DNA from: Larimichthys crocea
Taxonomy: Eukaryota; Chordata; Actinopteri; Sciaenidae
Assembly: GCF_000972845.2 (NCBI RefSeq)
Contig: NC_040016.1
Location: forward strand, 24,484,304-24,548,303
Length of the DNA stretch: 64,000 nt
Direction: 5' to 3'
The position numbers and the translations under genes are program-made. Positions 1-13,019 of this stretch are shown here, in pieces (position 1 is the stretch's first letter; each line of letters begins with the position of its first letter). The notes beneath the pieces were generated by a model. That model was not told the DNA's origin, searched no databases, and worked only from the letters and a program-made list of their open reading frames with translations.

Positions 1-1841
1 TCTTTAGCTTCGAGGAGCTGCTACTCTGCCACCTCCCCACCCCCTCCACTCCCCTCCATATGCTTTCTTTTGGGTGCCTTGGAGGAGGCTGCTGGGCTGC
101 CCTGTATAGTGCCCACACCGCCTCTGTTACTGTTACCGCTCTGTGCACAGCACACAGGGAGGGCCCTCACGTGTTGCCTCATGGATGCTGGTTTATTTAG
201 GACGACAGGCAGAAGCAGCTCTGGGAGCGACCGGGGGGAAAGGCACGCTGAGGCAAGCTGAAGTGGACTAAAGCGGGGAGGCCGACAGTTAGGCTGCGGG
301 TAGCAGAGACAAATCAAACCGGGGTCCTCACCCTCAGATGTTCTTTTATAACAAAAGCCCTTTTCTGTCCTTCGAAACAAGCCTCAGTACTGTCATTTGT
401 TTGTTCCTTTGCTTTCAAATCTGTGGCTTTTACTTTACTAAATTTTGCTGCACCTTCAAATTATTATTGACCTTTTTAATATCAAAGTGTTGCTCTCAAA
501 GTTTCCAGAGATACCAATTGGAATACCCTGAAATTCATGGAAGAAATATGTAGAATTTTCCATCTGATGCACAATAAAACATGTAACTTATGGGCATGTT
601 CCAGCTATAGATATATACTGTATGGGGCAGATGTACCAGTCATTAGTGAAAATACTTTAACAGTAAGACACTTCTAATGGGAGATTTAACAGAAACTTTA
701 GCAAGTGATTTACACTGAGGAGTTTGGGGAGTCTTAAATATAAAAATCACCACTTGACCTAAATTAGACAATGTGTCAGCATAAGATATAACACATGAAT
801 TATCATGTGTTATATCTTAGCACTATTATCTCCCTGTGTATTGCAGGGCCACAGCCTATAAATCAGACAGTTGATCTGTGAAAAGATCAAATGAAGCTCT
901 TTCATTTGTGTTCTGATTTCATCAGCCTCTGCGGCACAAACATGTGATATGCAGCAAAGACCAAGCCACAACAATATTTCCTTCAGAGGTTTAATAAGAA
1001 TTCTGGATGTTGAGGACAGATGGAACGGGTAACAAGTTTATTTAGTGTAGCTCCTTTCACAGAGGAATGTCACTGTGCTTCACAAGAGTAAGGATGTTAA
1101 AAATCAGTCAAAGGAATTCATGAAACATAACCAACATAACCAATAACAAGGTCAGTTCTGATTCACATTAATTATCATAGTTTCTCAGATAGTTTCTGAA
1201 AGTCCTTTATAATTGTCCTTAGAAATCTATAATGTGTATTACTGTCAAGGATTTTATGTAAAAAAAAAAATATGTGAGGAGTTCATAATATTGCCCAGTC
1301 CAGTATGAACGTTAAGAATCATTGACATATTGCCCATAATCTATGCTTCATTATTATTGAGTTATTATTACAGAGCAGACATTTTTACCTGGCATACGCA
1401 GGTAATGATGGCTGCATCCCATTTCAGATGTTCCAGTTTCGGGGCTCAGGTACTGTCCGTGTTGCCTCACAGACACTTACAAGGACACTTACATAGAAAA
1501 GCGGCATTGTTGATGATATTAGTTACAGTATTGTGATTTTCCAGCTATGACAAATGTCTGCCCCAAGAAAGTTCTGTCAGCTAAAACAAAAACACTAAAT
1601 AAAGAACAGAAGAATGAGTTTGGAAACGTGCCATGACTCTTAAAACATGAGTGCTTGCTGGTTGCAGTAATGGTATTTTACCAGGAGAGGTTAGTAGAGG
1701 CACTACACTGCCACTCTGTGTGCTTTCTGCAGATACGGCCCGGTGCATCAGACGTCATGGCAGTGCAGAAACATTTCATCCAGTTTACAACAGCCGACTT
1801 AGTGTTTTTTTTTTATTCATTTATTTTTTATATTCCCACAG
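1..1841. other. Non-coding DNA upstream of the first cadps exon seen
   Basis: I see no exon here. The stretch is AT-rich apart from a GC-richer first 300 bases, and the short open frames do not look coding. It most likely belongs to a cadps intron, because the exon at 1842 starts inside a codon and in the middle of the PH domain, so earlier exons lie to the left of the window. A perfect short hairpin (782-819) is annotated separately. Confidence 0.6.
782..819. repeat. Perfect 17-bp inverted repeat with a 4-nt loop
   Basis: Bases 782-798 are the exact reverse complement of 803-819, separated by the loop ATTA. The stem is AT-rich. It is too short and AT-rich to call a microRNA, and there are no target-site duplications to call a transposon. 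Confidence 0.8.
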
Positions 1842-1908
1842 GTACCTTTGGGCCATTGGCAAAAATGTGTGGAAAAGATGGAAGAAAAGGTTCTTTGTGC
1901 TGGTTCAG
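1842..1908 (+). CDS. cadps: cadps exon: start of PH domain
   Basis: Codes [20 protein letters not shown] followed by VQ, the first strands of the pleckstrin-homology domain of CAPS1 (calcium-dependent secretion activator). CAPS1 primes dense-core vesicles for exocytosis at the plasma membrane, and its PH domain binds acidic phospholipids including PI(4,5)P2. The exon follows a T-rich tract and ACAG acceptor and ends CAG|GTAAGC. It enters with one base completing an Arg codon and leaves in phase 0, which joins exactly to the next exon (VSQYTF) 7.5 kb away. The paralogue cadps2 is less likely because the following exons carry CAPS1-type residues. Confidence 0.95.
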
Positions 1909-3585
1909 GTAAGCACGTAATAACAGAGGCATGCTTTCACTACACAGTTTACTGTGAGACACAACCACAACAAATGGTACACTGTAACAGCGGCTTAGGT
2001 GTTTGAATGAGCAGTGGCATCACTTGTCTTTAGGTTGTCACGTTGCCAGTCACGAAAGGAAATGTATTTTGTCAATGCAGCTGTGTGAGCTGCAGGCTTT
2101 AGTGGTTTAATATATTTTGATATTTATTTGATGTTATGAGGATAAAATGTAGCCTTGTTTCTTTGTCATCCATTTACTGTAGAGCATACTCTACACTGTA
2201 CTGTGCACTCAAACTATCTTTGTCAGCTCATATATACATTTTACAGAGATGGTTATTAAATGAATCAGTCAGTCAAATGAAAGAAAATTAATATCTGACT
2301 ATTCTGCATCATTTTAAAGCAAGAAGTGGTTCTATCCACTGACATGTGAAGGCTTTCTGCTTTTCATATTTTTATGTGATATTAAATATTTTTGTGTTTT
2401 GACTGCTGGTTTGACAAAACAAAACAGAAAATTGGACTGAAATTATAATGTATATTTTTTAACATAATAATTCTGGAGATTAATTCAATATATAATATGA
2501 TTTAACTTTACAGTAAATTTTTCTTGCAACTCTATTTTGGCCTAAATTTACGTGGTCGTTATTCTAGCTGAACTCTGGCACATATGACACATGTTTATTC
2601 AACATTTGGGACTTTGCACTGAGGCTAGTGAAGCAGACACAGTTAAGAACACATGACATGTTTAAGTTGATAGACACAGATGCAGATAGACACGATTTTA
2701 GAGAACTTTCATTATCTAAGTTTTAATATCTGACAAAAGTATATCTTGTATATCAACAATGAATTTCTTTCTAATGAAGTTAAGAAAGATTGATAATTTA
2801 TCTAAGATTTGTATGTTGTCTAAGAAGCTATTCTACTGCTTAGCAGCTATGGTAAATCAGGGATCCAAACATGTTGACTGGGCCATGGCCTGGTTCTTTA
2901 CCAACCAGGTTCTGTCTGTTAAACTGCCCACTGCCTTTGTTTAGATAACTAGAATAGAAATGAATCAGACTTTACAGTTTTTATATCTCAGTATATCAAA
3001 GTAGGCATGTCACTGACTGACTGGTTGAAGGTAATAAAATCATATTTAGAGCTCCATTAATTATCTGATTAGAGAACAAATATATGAGAATGTTTTTTTG
3101 GTTGTTGCTTTCTATTTATCAGAACCCTGAGCAGCCTTCAACATCAGCTCTGCGCTAATATTTTCACCGGCCACAAGTTGTGTGTGCAGCGAGACAGAGA
3201 GATGCTGCCAAGCTGTCTTCCCTCGGCTGTCAGAGGAATGATGGAGAAGCCAAGCAGGCTTTTGTCAGGAGATGAGGGTGGTGGGTTGGGGGGTATTGGA
3301 GGGTGGTAGCGGCCATTTCCTGGTGGCTCTGCATTGGGAGGTGAGCAGCAGCAGGGGAGGGGGGGTGGGTGGAGGGGGCAGCTTGTCTCTTGTGTGTTGC
3401 AGAGGATATGTCTCAGAGCTACAAGTTGACAGGGGATTGACAAAGTCGAGTGAACACTAGCTGGCCTAACACTTGCAGCTAGAAAAGCCTGAGCGCCGCC
3501 AACTTGAAGCCTCTCACTTGCTCCCAGCTAAATATATAGCAAGTGACAAATACTGGTCAATAGACTGTGCACTCATGTCTCTCTC

Positions 3586-3607
3586 TGTGTGTGTGTGTGT
3601 GTGTGTT
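3586..3607. repeat. (TG)n microsatellite
   Basis: Uninterrupted TG dinucleotides, about 11 units, in the cadps intron. Confidence 0.9.
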
Positions 3608-4688
3608 TGTTTTTTATGTCTGTCTGTGGATGTGCATGGATGTTTGTCTTGAGGAGCACAGACTCTATCTGGTTTTTGCCGTGTGTGTTTGAGTATACAT
3701 GCACTTTTTGTTTCTGTTTTCCAGATGTTGCATTTTTTTTGTCTGTCTGTCTGTCTCATGTAAAGTACGTCCATCCTTCTTGTGTTCATTGTGTCTTCAC
3801 CACCACACACTTTGACTTTCATCCATTAATGTGTCCAATATATACACTTGTGATACCATCATATTAAAAACTTTCAGTCTGTAAATGAAATTCAAATGAA
3901 GGGACCAGTTCCAGGTTTATATATGAATGCAGTACTCACATTGTACATGACATGTTAAGTGATTACTTCCTGTGCCAGTGGAATGTGGTGTACAACAAGA
4001 CCAAAACACAGATAGAATATAATTCATAATAATTATATTAATAATTTAAGAATTAAACAAGCTCATAAATGAGGTTGTTCTATTAAATGCATGAGATTAT
4101 CGTATCTTATTATGATTATCTTACATTATCATACATTGATACTACAGTATTGTATATTTCTGTTTCCATGTATTTGCACGCTCTTTTGCAAATCTGATGC
4201 TTGAGATGTTTGAGAAAGGTGAGTCAGATAGACTTGATTTTGTTGCTTGGAGTAGCAAGCCTGTTGGCAGTAGCAGAGCAATGTGGAAAGGCTGGGGTGT
4301 CTGGTTCCACCCTGTCCTGGATGTAGGATGGCCCTGGGCCAATTGCAGAACAGTAGGCAAGTAGCAGGATCCCAGGGATCAGATTTGAACAGACACTGGT
4401 AGCCAGTGCAGGGTTGGGAGGAGTATGTGGGAGAACTTGGGTAATTTGGGTAAAAATGGGCTGGGCTGCTTTCTGGATGAACTGCAGAGGTTGGATGCCT
4501 GCACACTAGGAGAGAATTGCAATAGGAGCGAGATGATAAGAACCTGGATCAGAACATGTTCCATCTCAGACTTCTGATGATACAGCAAATAAATCTGCAT
4601 TTGTTGGGTTGTATGTTTACATGCATACATGTGAGTTTAAAAGAATCCTTAGTAGTAGTACAACCAACTGATGATACTCTCTGCATCA

Positions 4689-4919
4689 CTTCTTTTCCCC
4701 TCTTTTCATCCACTCCCTGTCTCTTCTCATTCTTCCCCCTATCTTCATGTATCTCTCTTTCCCTCCTCCACATCATCTACTTCCGCCTCATTTCCCCATC
4801 GTCCCCTCTCACTTCTCCCTGTTGTTTATCACTTGCCTGTCATTTCTTCCTTCCTCTTCCTCCACTCTTCCTGTCTGTCCTTAAATCACCCCTCATCCTC
4901 TCTCCTCCTCCTTCTCCAT
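4689..4919. repeat. Pyrimidine-rich tract
   Basis: About 230 bases composed mostly of C and T on the plus strand. It opens a long spurious frame rich in Ser, Leu and Pro. Such homopurine-homopyrimidine stretches are low-complexity DNA, and no gene is implied. Confidence 0.7.
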
Positions 4920-5746
4920 CAGTTCATGATGAGTACAGTGGTTGTGGCCTGAGCTGCCCATCCTCAGAGCATCCATGGCAGATTACAGATCAGCCAAAGC
5001 TTGCGTGTTTGTGGTGGACTGAATTTAATTGCACATACTGCATGTCCACATCTGTCACTTCAGTTCATTTCAGTTCACGTTAATTCAGCTGAAATGCAGC
5101 TCTGCACTTCAGTTGATTTAATTTCTATTTAGTGATTGCTCTTTATTTGAGACCACAGAATTTCATTTGGATTATTAAATTTTTTTCTGTTCAGTTTAGT
5201 TTAATTCAGACTATTTCAATTTAGTTGACTTAGCTTGAGTTCACTCACTTCTGTAACGCCCAGGTCGTTACTTTGATATCAAAATGAATATTATCCAGTA
5301 TCCATTCTGCATTCTAACTGTATATGTATGTATGTATAGTTTTGGCTCCACTCTGAGCCCATGTCAGGGTTTGGACAGACATTTTTGCTTTTGGCCTCTG
5401 AAGTTTGTTTGTGAACACACATGCCACATCCAGCAAATCATCTCCAGTATTCATGTCCATGTGTTTCCTGTAATGATGTGAATATAAACGACTTCATCTT
5501 CTCATCTCATTCTTAATCGCTGTCTCTCTTCTTCTTCTCTCTCTCTCTCTCTGATGACTGACAGTTCTCAGAGAGAGGAAGCTGGTGTTTTGGGGTATGG
5601 GTGGAGGAGGTGGGGGTCGGTTTAGATTCTGATTTGCCACTGTGGTATCCTGGAGGCCAGGGAGCTGCTGGAGAGTCGGGTCCGGTTCCCTCCATTCTCT
5701 ACTTGGCCTCAGGTCTCATCAGTGCTCTTGTAGGGAATCTCATTTG

Positions 5747-5753
5747 TCACACA

Positions 5754-5789
<36 letters not shown>
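5747..5789. repeat. (CA)n microsatellite
   Basis: CA dinucleotide run with one early interruption (ACAAAC). Confidence 0.9.
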
Positions 5790-5792
<3 letters not shown>

Positions 5793-6658
5793 AATGCAGC
5801 TGCAGCTTGAGTGAGAGCTGCCACTTGCAGCAGCAGAGGTGGAAGCAGTGGCAGATCGGCTGGGCCTGGTGATTTGTGACGACAGGCGGGTATGACTGGC
5901 AGCTACAGTAGTCACTACACTTTCTGTTACCAACACAGGGAGTAGTGACAAGACCACAGCCACTAACCTAAGCCAGGGTTACACTGATTCATGGGTCAAT
6001 ACTGGCGTTTTAGTGACGTGACTGTGACGCTCTGCTGTCTCCAGTGTAGGTTACATTACACCACACAATATGAGAGTGATGGAGGGGACAATTCACTTTG
6101 CTTGTCCTGAGGGTGCCACTAAAGAAAAGCCCACTGATTCATCCTCTGGGAGCATGAATGTCTGTAGCAAATGAGATACATCTTCTGGGTGAAGTTCATA
6201 TATGAGTCTGAGAGAGGCGCCAGAGGAAAGCTCATGGTAGAGTCCAAAATAGAAAGAGTGAATGAATGTGATCAGTCACAGTCTTTCAGGTGAAATGTGA
6301 TATTTTGTCTGTGAAAGTGTTTTAGTGACGGTGGTACTAGAACTCAGCTGGAGAGAATACCTGCAAACTAACAGCAATCAACTTCACTGTTTAATCATTT
6401 TGATAAAGAATCAGGAACTGGCTGTGCATCTGGATTTCATTTATCTTGGTTCTATTTTAAACCGTGCACCATGTTGTGGATGTGAAGATTTTTTGCTCCA
6501 TCCAAGAGGCTGCATCATGTCATATCCGGTTTATTTTATTTCTAGTTTCCAAAGTCACAATTTCAACAAGGGAAGCTCATGTTTTCTAAAATGCTAAAGT
6601 CTAGCAACATATAGCTGCAGCTATATAAGCAACTGTCACATGACAAAACTCGGCAACC

Positions 6659-6660
<2 letters not shown>

Positions 6661-6703
<43 letters not shown>
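6661..6703. repeat. (AC)n microsatellite
   Basis: Perfect AC run of about 21 units. Confidence 0.95.
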
Positions 6704-6704
<1 letters not shown>

Positions 6705-7349
6705 CTCATTATTGCTGGTCATGAACACATCTTTACTCCTATTATCAGTGCTACATTCAGCCACACCTCTTCAAGTTAACCTTCTAATTCAACCACTTCA
6801 CTTTATTATAATGTCATTATCATAACACACATGCACACACAATGAGAGGTCCACTAAAAGTAACACAGCTGTCACATACAAACCCAAAACCTCACACATG
6901 ATAAATACAAATGATCATGTAGTACGTTATCACTCAATAATAATAATAAAAATAATAACAATAATATACACATAAATAAAAATAGAAACATTAAACCCTA
7001 AGCCTTCATTAAAAAAAAATCGAAATACAAATATGGGAGAACTTTATAAACACTGCAACATAGGAATGTTTTTGAAGACGTGTTCTGTAGGTATGCACAG
7101 TCAGTATGTGTCTGTACATCAGCACAGTGCAGCCTGCGCGCAGGTCTTCATGCTGGTTGTATTTCATTGGCTGTCTTTCTGGGGGGGTTGTAATCTGTGT
7201 GCAGTTAATGTCTTGGTACAGGCAGGTAGTAAAAAAAGTGCAACTCAGTTTACACTTCCTGTTGTGTGCAGTGGGTGCACAGTCTTTCTGGTCTGGGGAG
7301 CCAGGTCTGCCTGTGATGGCCTCTCCATTTCAAGGCTGGATGAGGGGGC

Positions 7350-7369
7350 TTTATTATTATTATTTTATG

Positions 7370-7412
<43 letters not shown>

Positions 7413-7419
7413 TTATTAT
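7350..7419. repeat. (TTA)n microsatellite
   Basis: TTA trinucleotide run interrupted by TTTATGA and AGTA. Confidence 0.9.
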
Positions 7420-9406
7420 GGAGCATGTCACAGCTATTTTTTGTTTTTTATTTTTATAATTAGCAGATGATTCTGATACTGTGCATGCATTATGTGGAGT
7501 CTTTTGTTATATGTGAAGAAAGAATTTGCAGAAAGAGTCTCAGTTTGGTGTTTGTTTTGTGAAGTGTTTGTTGGCATGTAGAGCCCAGGCTTTGCAAGCA
7601 TTGATTTTGTTATTGATATCCTTTCTCTCAGGTGGATCACAGCTTTGTTAGTTACTGCTGATGTTTTCTGTTCAGCTAGTTTTTTGTATGTTCTGGAGCA
7701 ATGGTATCTAAAGAGACTGGGGGTATGGTCAAATAGTCAAAAAAATGGAGGAGAGGAGAATTCATGAGGACTTAGGAAAAGAGGACCGCAGTGTTCAGAA
7801 AATCTGACTGCACTTACACTGGACTACGTCATCAAGAGACGGTGAATGTTATTGATGTGATCTGTGATAAAACTTCAAAGTCCAGCAGATGGACTACAAA
7901 ACACTCATCTAGATACTCCCTGTGCGCTTTGACCATGTTGATTCATGCAGGAAATATAAACGTGGACAACCCAGTGAAAAATCTGACTTTCATTATCAAC
8001 GTCAGAGTTCAAATAATAAATGAATATTGTCCACCTGTCACAGAAGTTTGTCACACTGAGTATGGTTGCTCACCCTGCAGGACACTGCATGTCACAGTTA
8101 CAAACAGTTTTTTAACTCTGTGTGTGAACGCAGCTCCACAGTCAACAACAGAACACACTTCAGGATCAAAGTTTTTACATCACGTCAACACATCTGTTCA
8201 TATTCATATGCTCTCTCTCTCTGCTGCAGTCTGCATCACACTGTTTAAATACACTGATGTTTTTTTTGTCTGGTTGTGAATGACCAAGCGGAACTGTGGG
8301 ACGGCATTACCTCCTTTCCTTTCTTAAAGGATGGTCCAGTGTATCCTATGCTAAAGGAGATAAAAAAGGAAGCACTGAAGCTCTTTTCCTTAACAGTTTA
8401 GAGAATTCAAACAGCTCTTATCATGGCGTCCACGTTAATACTTCCAGGTCATTTCACACTGCACCCTTGGTCTTTTTTTGAGTAACAACATTTTCATTTT
8501 AATCCAAGGCCATGGTCAGGGCCTTGATGCAATGGTTAGGTGGTAGTAATGTACATAAAACCGATTATTTTCTTTATTTATCAGGGCCGGTGCACATTAT
8601 TCAACATGTCAGTTTACATATTTGACGTCTGAATGAAAATAAAAAAACCTTTCATTGAAAGGAATCCTGTACAAAGCAGTGTCATACTAAATCTATAGCT
8701 GGTGATCAATCCATAGTAGCTTGGGCTGAAATTGTACACGGGCAAGTGAGTTCCATTTCATTTCCCCCACTCCTTCCTCGCCCACTTTCCTTCTCCAAGT
8801 AGCCACTCTGCGACATTCCATACATGCGATATTACATAATACCAAATGCTGAGGGAAAGTGAATGTGGAGAAATCGAGCTATTAATGACACACATCCTAA
8901 GTTGTCATAATTCATTTATTTCAGGAGACAAAATCTGGACTCTTGATGATCAGGTGAATAAAAGAAAAATATTTAGTATTAACGTCACCTGTTCAGACTG
9001 AACCTTCCCATGAAAACCAACCAAAACTCCTTTTCTATCACTAATGGTTAATGAAGCACTTGAATAAGTTCAGGATATCTGATGGTTGATGTACTGAATG
9101 TACTGTGACTGTATGCTGGTCCTACAATCACATCACACTTAAGATGATGCTTATTTCTTCTAAATTTCAGTAATAACATAACTGCCAACTAGTTGACTAC
9201 AGCCCACCACCCTGAACCCCCCATTTTTGTCAGTGCATACTTCCTGATGTTTGTCGTATGATAATGTTGCCTTGTGGTTTGCTGTGACATAGCAAATACG
9301 AGACAGGAATGGCTTGTGTGGTAAATGGCTGACTTATACATCCATATTTAATGTATTCCGTGAGCTAGCTGATGAGTGAACGCTTCTCTCTCTGTGATTG
9401 GTCCAG

Positions 9407-9515
9407 GTGAGTCAGTACACATTTGCCATGTGCAGCTACAGAGAGAAGAAGGCCGAACCTGTGGAGCTCCTCCAACTGGATGGCTACACTGTGGACTATA
9501 CCGACCCCCAGCCAG
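9407..9515 (+). CDS. cadps: cadps exon: PH domain, middle
   Basis: Codes [20 protein letters not shown] and on to DYTDPQP, the middle strands of the CAPS1 PH domain. It starts in phase 0 after GTCCAG, continuing the VQ of the 1842-1908 exon, and ends with one base before GTAACA. That base is completed by the next exon to give Gly. The segment [20 protein letters not shown] is nearly the vertebrate CAPS1 sequence as I remember it; cadps2 differs here. Confidence 0.96.
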
Positions 9516-9782
9516 GTAACAACAAGCACATCACGCAGTGCATGACAAAAACGATGTTAAGGGAGGACAAGTGTCACAGCTTGAAGTGCAAATTTGTTGT
9601 TAAAACCTGCACACCCACACCGTGTGTTCACGTCTGTTTCCTGATTAGTGTGGGTGTGTACAAATCTCTGTCCTGATAGTTTTGTTGCACCTGTTAGAGC
9701 AGGACTACTTAATGATGAGGTCATGTACCAAACGGGCTCATCACAAATGCATCGACCTCCCCTCCCTCTGTCCATCCTTCAG

Positions 9783-9995
9783 GTCTAGATGGCGGCCGGA
9801 CGTTTTTCAACGCTGTGAAAGAAGGTGACACTGTAATATTTGCCAGCGATGATGAGCAGGACCGGATCCTGTGGGTGCAGGCCATGTACCGAGCCACTGG
9901 GCAGTCACACAAGCCAGTTCCTCCCACCCAGGTCCAGAAACTTAACTCGAGGGGCGGCACAGCGCCACAGCTCGATGCACCCATATCTCAGTTCT
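9783..9995 (+). CDS. cadps: cadps exon: end of PH domain and linker
   Basis: Codes [20 protein letters not shown], then [20 protein letters not shown], ending in a linker with QLDAPISQF. It holds the C-terminal helix of the PH domain ([12 protein letters not shown]) and the start of the linker towards the CAPS/MUN-related region. It enters in phase 1, leaves in phase 1 (a single T before GTAAGT), and can join either the 12-nt microexon at 10517 or directly the exon at 18251. The linker ([13 protein letters not shown]) favours CAPS1 over CAPS2. Confidence 0.96.
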
Positions 9996-10516
9996 GTAAG
10001 TTTTCAGCTCTCAGATTCTTATTTATTTTATCGAAAGTTTTTGTGCTTGATGAAGGAGCATCCATTTTATCAAAGACATTTTGAGTGTGCACTTTATGTG
10101 ACTGTTACATTTTCATACAATGAATGTGAAGGCTGCTGTGTGTATACTGTTTATAACAAGAGCAATCAGGCAAACTAAAAAAGAATAAAGCAGTCTAGTC
10201 TTCTCTTTATCATTCACAGCTTCTTGTGCTCAATGTCTCACTCTATCTCTTACTGTACAGTTGTCCTCGCAACATTTTTGACATAGCCAATGATGTCCTT
10301 ACTTTGTCCTCTTCCTGCTGTACATGTTTTCAACTGTTACTGTTATTCTTTCTGTGTGCTGCTTTGCTCTTTGTTGTAGGACTGCTGTACTGTTAAAATG
10401 TTGGTGGCTTTGCTGTGTGTCTTTATGTTTCTCTGTTTGTTCCTTCTTCCTTTTTTTCTCTGTTCTCTCTTCTGTCTTCCTTCCTTCTTCTAAACCCTGA
10501 CCCTGCTATCTTGTAG

Positions 10517-10528
10517 CCGGATTGAAGG
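10517..10528 (+). CDS. cadps: cadps 12-nt alternative microexon
   Basis: A 12-base exon (CCGGATTGAAGG) between a long pyrimidine tract ending TTGTAG and a consensus donor GTAAGT. Its length is a multiple of three. With the T left by the preceding exon and the AT opening the exon at 18251, it reads S-G-L-K-D in place of a single Tyr, so the linker becomes [17 protein letters not shown] instead of [13 protein letters not shown]. Microexons of this size are typical of neuronal splicing programmes, which suits a synaptic and endocrine protein. The call rests on splice signals and phase, not transcript data. Confidence 0.8.
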
Positions 10529-11280
10529 GTAAGTGCTTTCCTCCCCTTTCTTTCTCTTTCCTCCTTTTGTTGTCCATCGTTCTTCCTCTTTTAATAACTT
10601 CCTGTTTGTCATTTCTGTTGGAGGACAGAAATACAAGACACACTAACTAACTTTGCTCTAATTTTTAACATGCATGCAGAAATGATTTGCTTTGGCCGTG
10701 CTTCTGTCTGCACGTTTGTCGTCTGCACAACAGGGACTGACTACACACACAACTATTGCAGTTTAGGTCAGAGTTAAATTTAATAGATTTTCATAGACTT
10801 TATGTTTGATTGCTGCAAAGCTATAGCATGTATATTCTTTAACATGATTTGTGCTGACTTCTGTATCACTGCCATGACACAAATGTGTCTTTAATCTTAT
10901 TGAATGGCTCACTCGGCAAATTGTTATTAGAATGTTTAGCAATTTCACTCATAAATGTTGTAAACTGACAAAGAAGTTAAAATGTTCAGCATAAATGGAA
11001 GTTACCACATGCCATCTAGCAAAGATCACTTGTTTTTCTGTTTTTTTTAATTTATTATTATTCATATTTTTAAACCAAACACAACAACATGTTCAGATCA
11101 TGGGGGTGCACATAGATTTTCTTTCTTTCTTTCTTTTTTTACTTTTTAGCTTTTCAGTTATCATTGTTTGGTAATATTACACAGTGATCCATCTTTTAAA
11201 GAACAAACTTAACAAACAGAACATAGGATAAAAAAACAAACAAAGAATAAGATAATAATAGAATAATAATAACAAATTAA

Positions 11281-13019
11281 AGCTGCAAGCAGCGATGGTC
11301 GGGCCCTCGCAGATATGCACACGTTGAAATGTGTGCACGTCGAAATGTGCATAATATCGTTCTTTATAATATCGGTCTTAATAACCACAAGAAGTTTCAG
11401 ACAGCTCTCATAGACTCAGATCTGGCCTTCAGGAGTCACATAAAATCAGTCACCAAAACAGCCTTCTACCAACTTAAGGACATATCCAGAGTTAAGGACT
11501 TTATGTCCCAAACAGATCAGGAGACGCTGATCCTTTCATCTCCAGTACTGTGGATATCACAATTTCATTTAAAACACTTCAGGAGATATGAGCAAAAAAA
11601 ATGTTTTGGTAATTATAGCGCCCCCTAGAGACGAAATGACACCATATTTGTTTCCTGGACTGGGGACAGCGCCTCGAAGCATGACATCAAATTTGGTTCC
11701 GTTTGGCCGAAGCGTTCCTGAGATATGAGCTCACATGCAATTTTGTTAATTACAGCGCCTCCTAGTGGACAAATGACACCAAATGTTATTGGCACACTTT
11801 GGGGCCGGTCTTGATGCCCGTGACCGAATTTGGTCTTCGGAGGTCAAAGCGTTGCCGAGATATGAGCAAACGTCCTGTCTGGTGGCGTTGCCGCCAACAG
11901 CGATTGGCTAACATGAAAAGTTGGCATCAACTATCAATGGGGCAACCCACAGTATCTGTGGATATCACAATTTCATTTCAAATACAAACACTTCAGGAGA
12001 TATGAGCAAAAACAATGTTTTGGTAATTATAGCGCCCCCTAGAGACAAAATGACACCATATTTGTTTCCTGGACTGGGGACAGGGCCTCGAAGCATGACA
12101 TCAAATTTGGTTCCGTTTCGCCAAAGCGTTCCTGAGATATGAGCTCACATCGAAATCGGCGCCTTCGCCACTGATTTTTTCTTTCAAACAGCCCCGCCCA
12201 CAGTTTTGGACAATAGATTTTTTTTGTAGGTCCTGCCATGTTGTACACAGTGGCTGAGTTTCATAATTCTGTGTCCAAAACTGTGCTGTTTGAAAAAAAA
12301 ATTCAAGGGGGCGCTATAGAGCGCTTTTGCCCCGCCCCCTCATTAATTATGCAGCCGGATTGTGCATAATACTGCTGTTAACAATCACAACAAATTTCAG
12401 ACAGCTGTGACAAAGTATATGATAGCCGCACACTTTTGCCCGAAAATCAGCCCAAAAGTCAATGGAGTCTTGTTTTTTGTGAAAAAATCGGCAGCGTCGA
12501 ATTTGACGCACCGTCACGGCCACGCCCTCTGATAAAAAGTTGTGATTTTGATAACTTTTCATTGTCGAGGCCTTGAGAACACACACGGCAAGTTTCAAGC
12601 ACATCGGATGAAATCCCTAGGAGGAGTTCGTTCAAATGCGACCCCTGGAAATGAGGCAAAAACGGGAAAAGGCCAAATCTGAGCAAAATTGGACGCCGTA
12701 CGCTTCACTGTCGCCCGGGGCACCAAGAGACTTTTTTGTGCGTCTGGGCATGTTACATACTCCCACCGAGTTTCGTGCACGTGGGCGAAACCGTGGCGAG
12801 GGGCACCGGCAAAAACGCGCACCTAGGTGGCGCTATGGAGGCGTATGCGCGCGTGCATGTGTGACACCTCCAAAATACGTAATTTTACGCCTGACATTGG
12901 GGGGGTAGGCAAATTTTCGTGAGTTTTGGGGGGGATTTGGGCTGTGGAAAATGCGATTTACTCTTCAACGTCGTTCAGCATTCGAAATACAATAGGGCCT
13001 CGCTGTGCTCGGGCCCTAA
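11281..13019. mobile_element. TTAA-flanked interspersed repeat, 1.7 kb
   Basis: Starts after TTAA with AGCTGCAAGCAGCGATGGTC then GGGCCCTCGC, and ends GTGCTCGGGCCCTAA next to TTAA. This start/end combination is a very common interspersed repeat in teleost genomes, although I do not name its family. The body is GC-rich compared with its surroundings, has recurring GAGATATGAGC and GCGCCCCCTAG motifs, and contains an internal duplication (about 11543-11736 and 11951-12150). No transposase frame is visible, so it is non-autonomous. The TTAA flanks suggest piggyBac-like insertion. Confidence 0.7.
11543..12150. repeat. Internal tandem duplication in the interspersed element
   Basis: Segment 11543-11736 recurs at about 11951-12150 with few substitutions. 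Both copies carry the GGAGATATGAGC, ATAGCGCCCCCTAGAGAC and CCTGGACTGGGGACAG words. The spacing is about 410 bases. Confidence 0.8.

Larger units (their letters stand above)
1909..9406 (+). other. Large cadps intron (7.5 kb)
   Basis: Bounded by GTAAGC and GTCCAG splice sites that join exons in phase. Contents are microsatellites (GT, CA and TTA runs, listed separately) and a pyrimidine-rich stretch. A 162-codon open frame at 7791-8279 has no recognisable family and no exon signals, and I do not call it a gene. Confidence 0.75.

Noticed and set aside
782..819. Perfect hairpin considered as a microRNA precursor
   Set aside because: The 17-bp AT-rich stem with a 4-nt loop is shorter than a microRNA precursor, and bases outside it do not pair.
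4556..5083. 175-codon plus-strand open frame
   Set aside because: It runs through a pyrimidine-rich tract and consists of Ser, Leu and Pro from low-complexity DNA.
7791..8279. 162-codon plus-strand open frame inside the cadps intron
   Set aside because: No domain, no signal of exon structure and low-complexity-free but unrecognisable text; a frame this long can arise by chance in a 7.5 kb intron.
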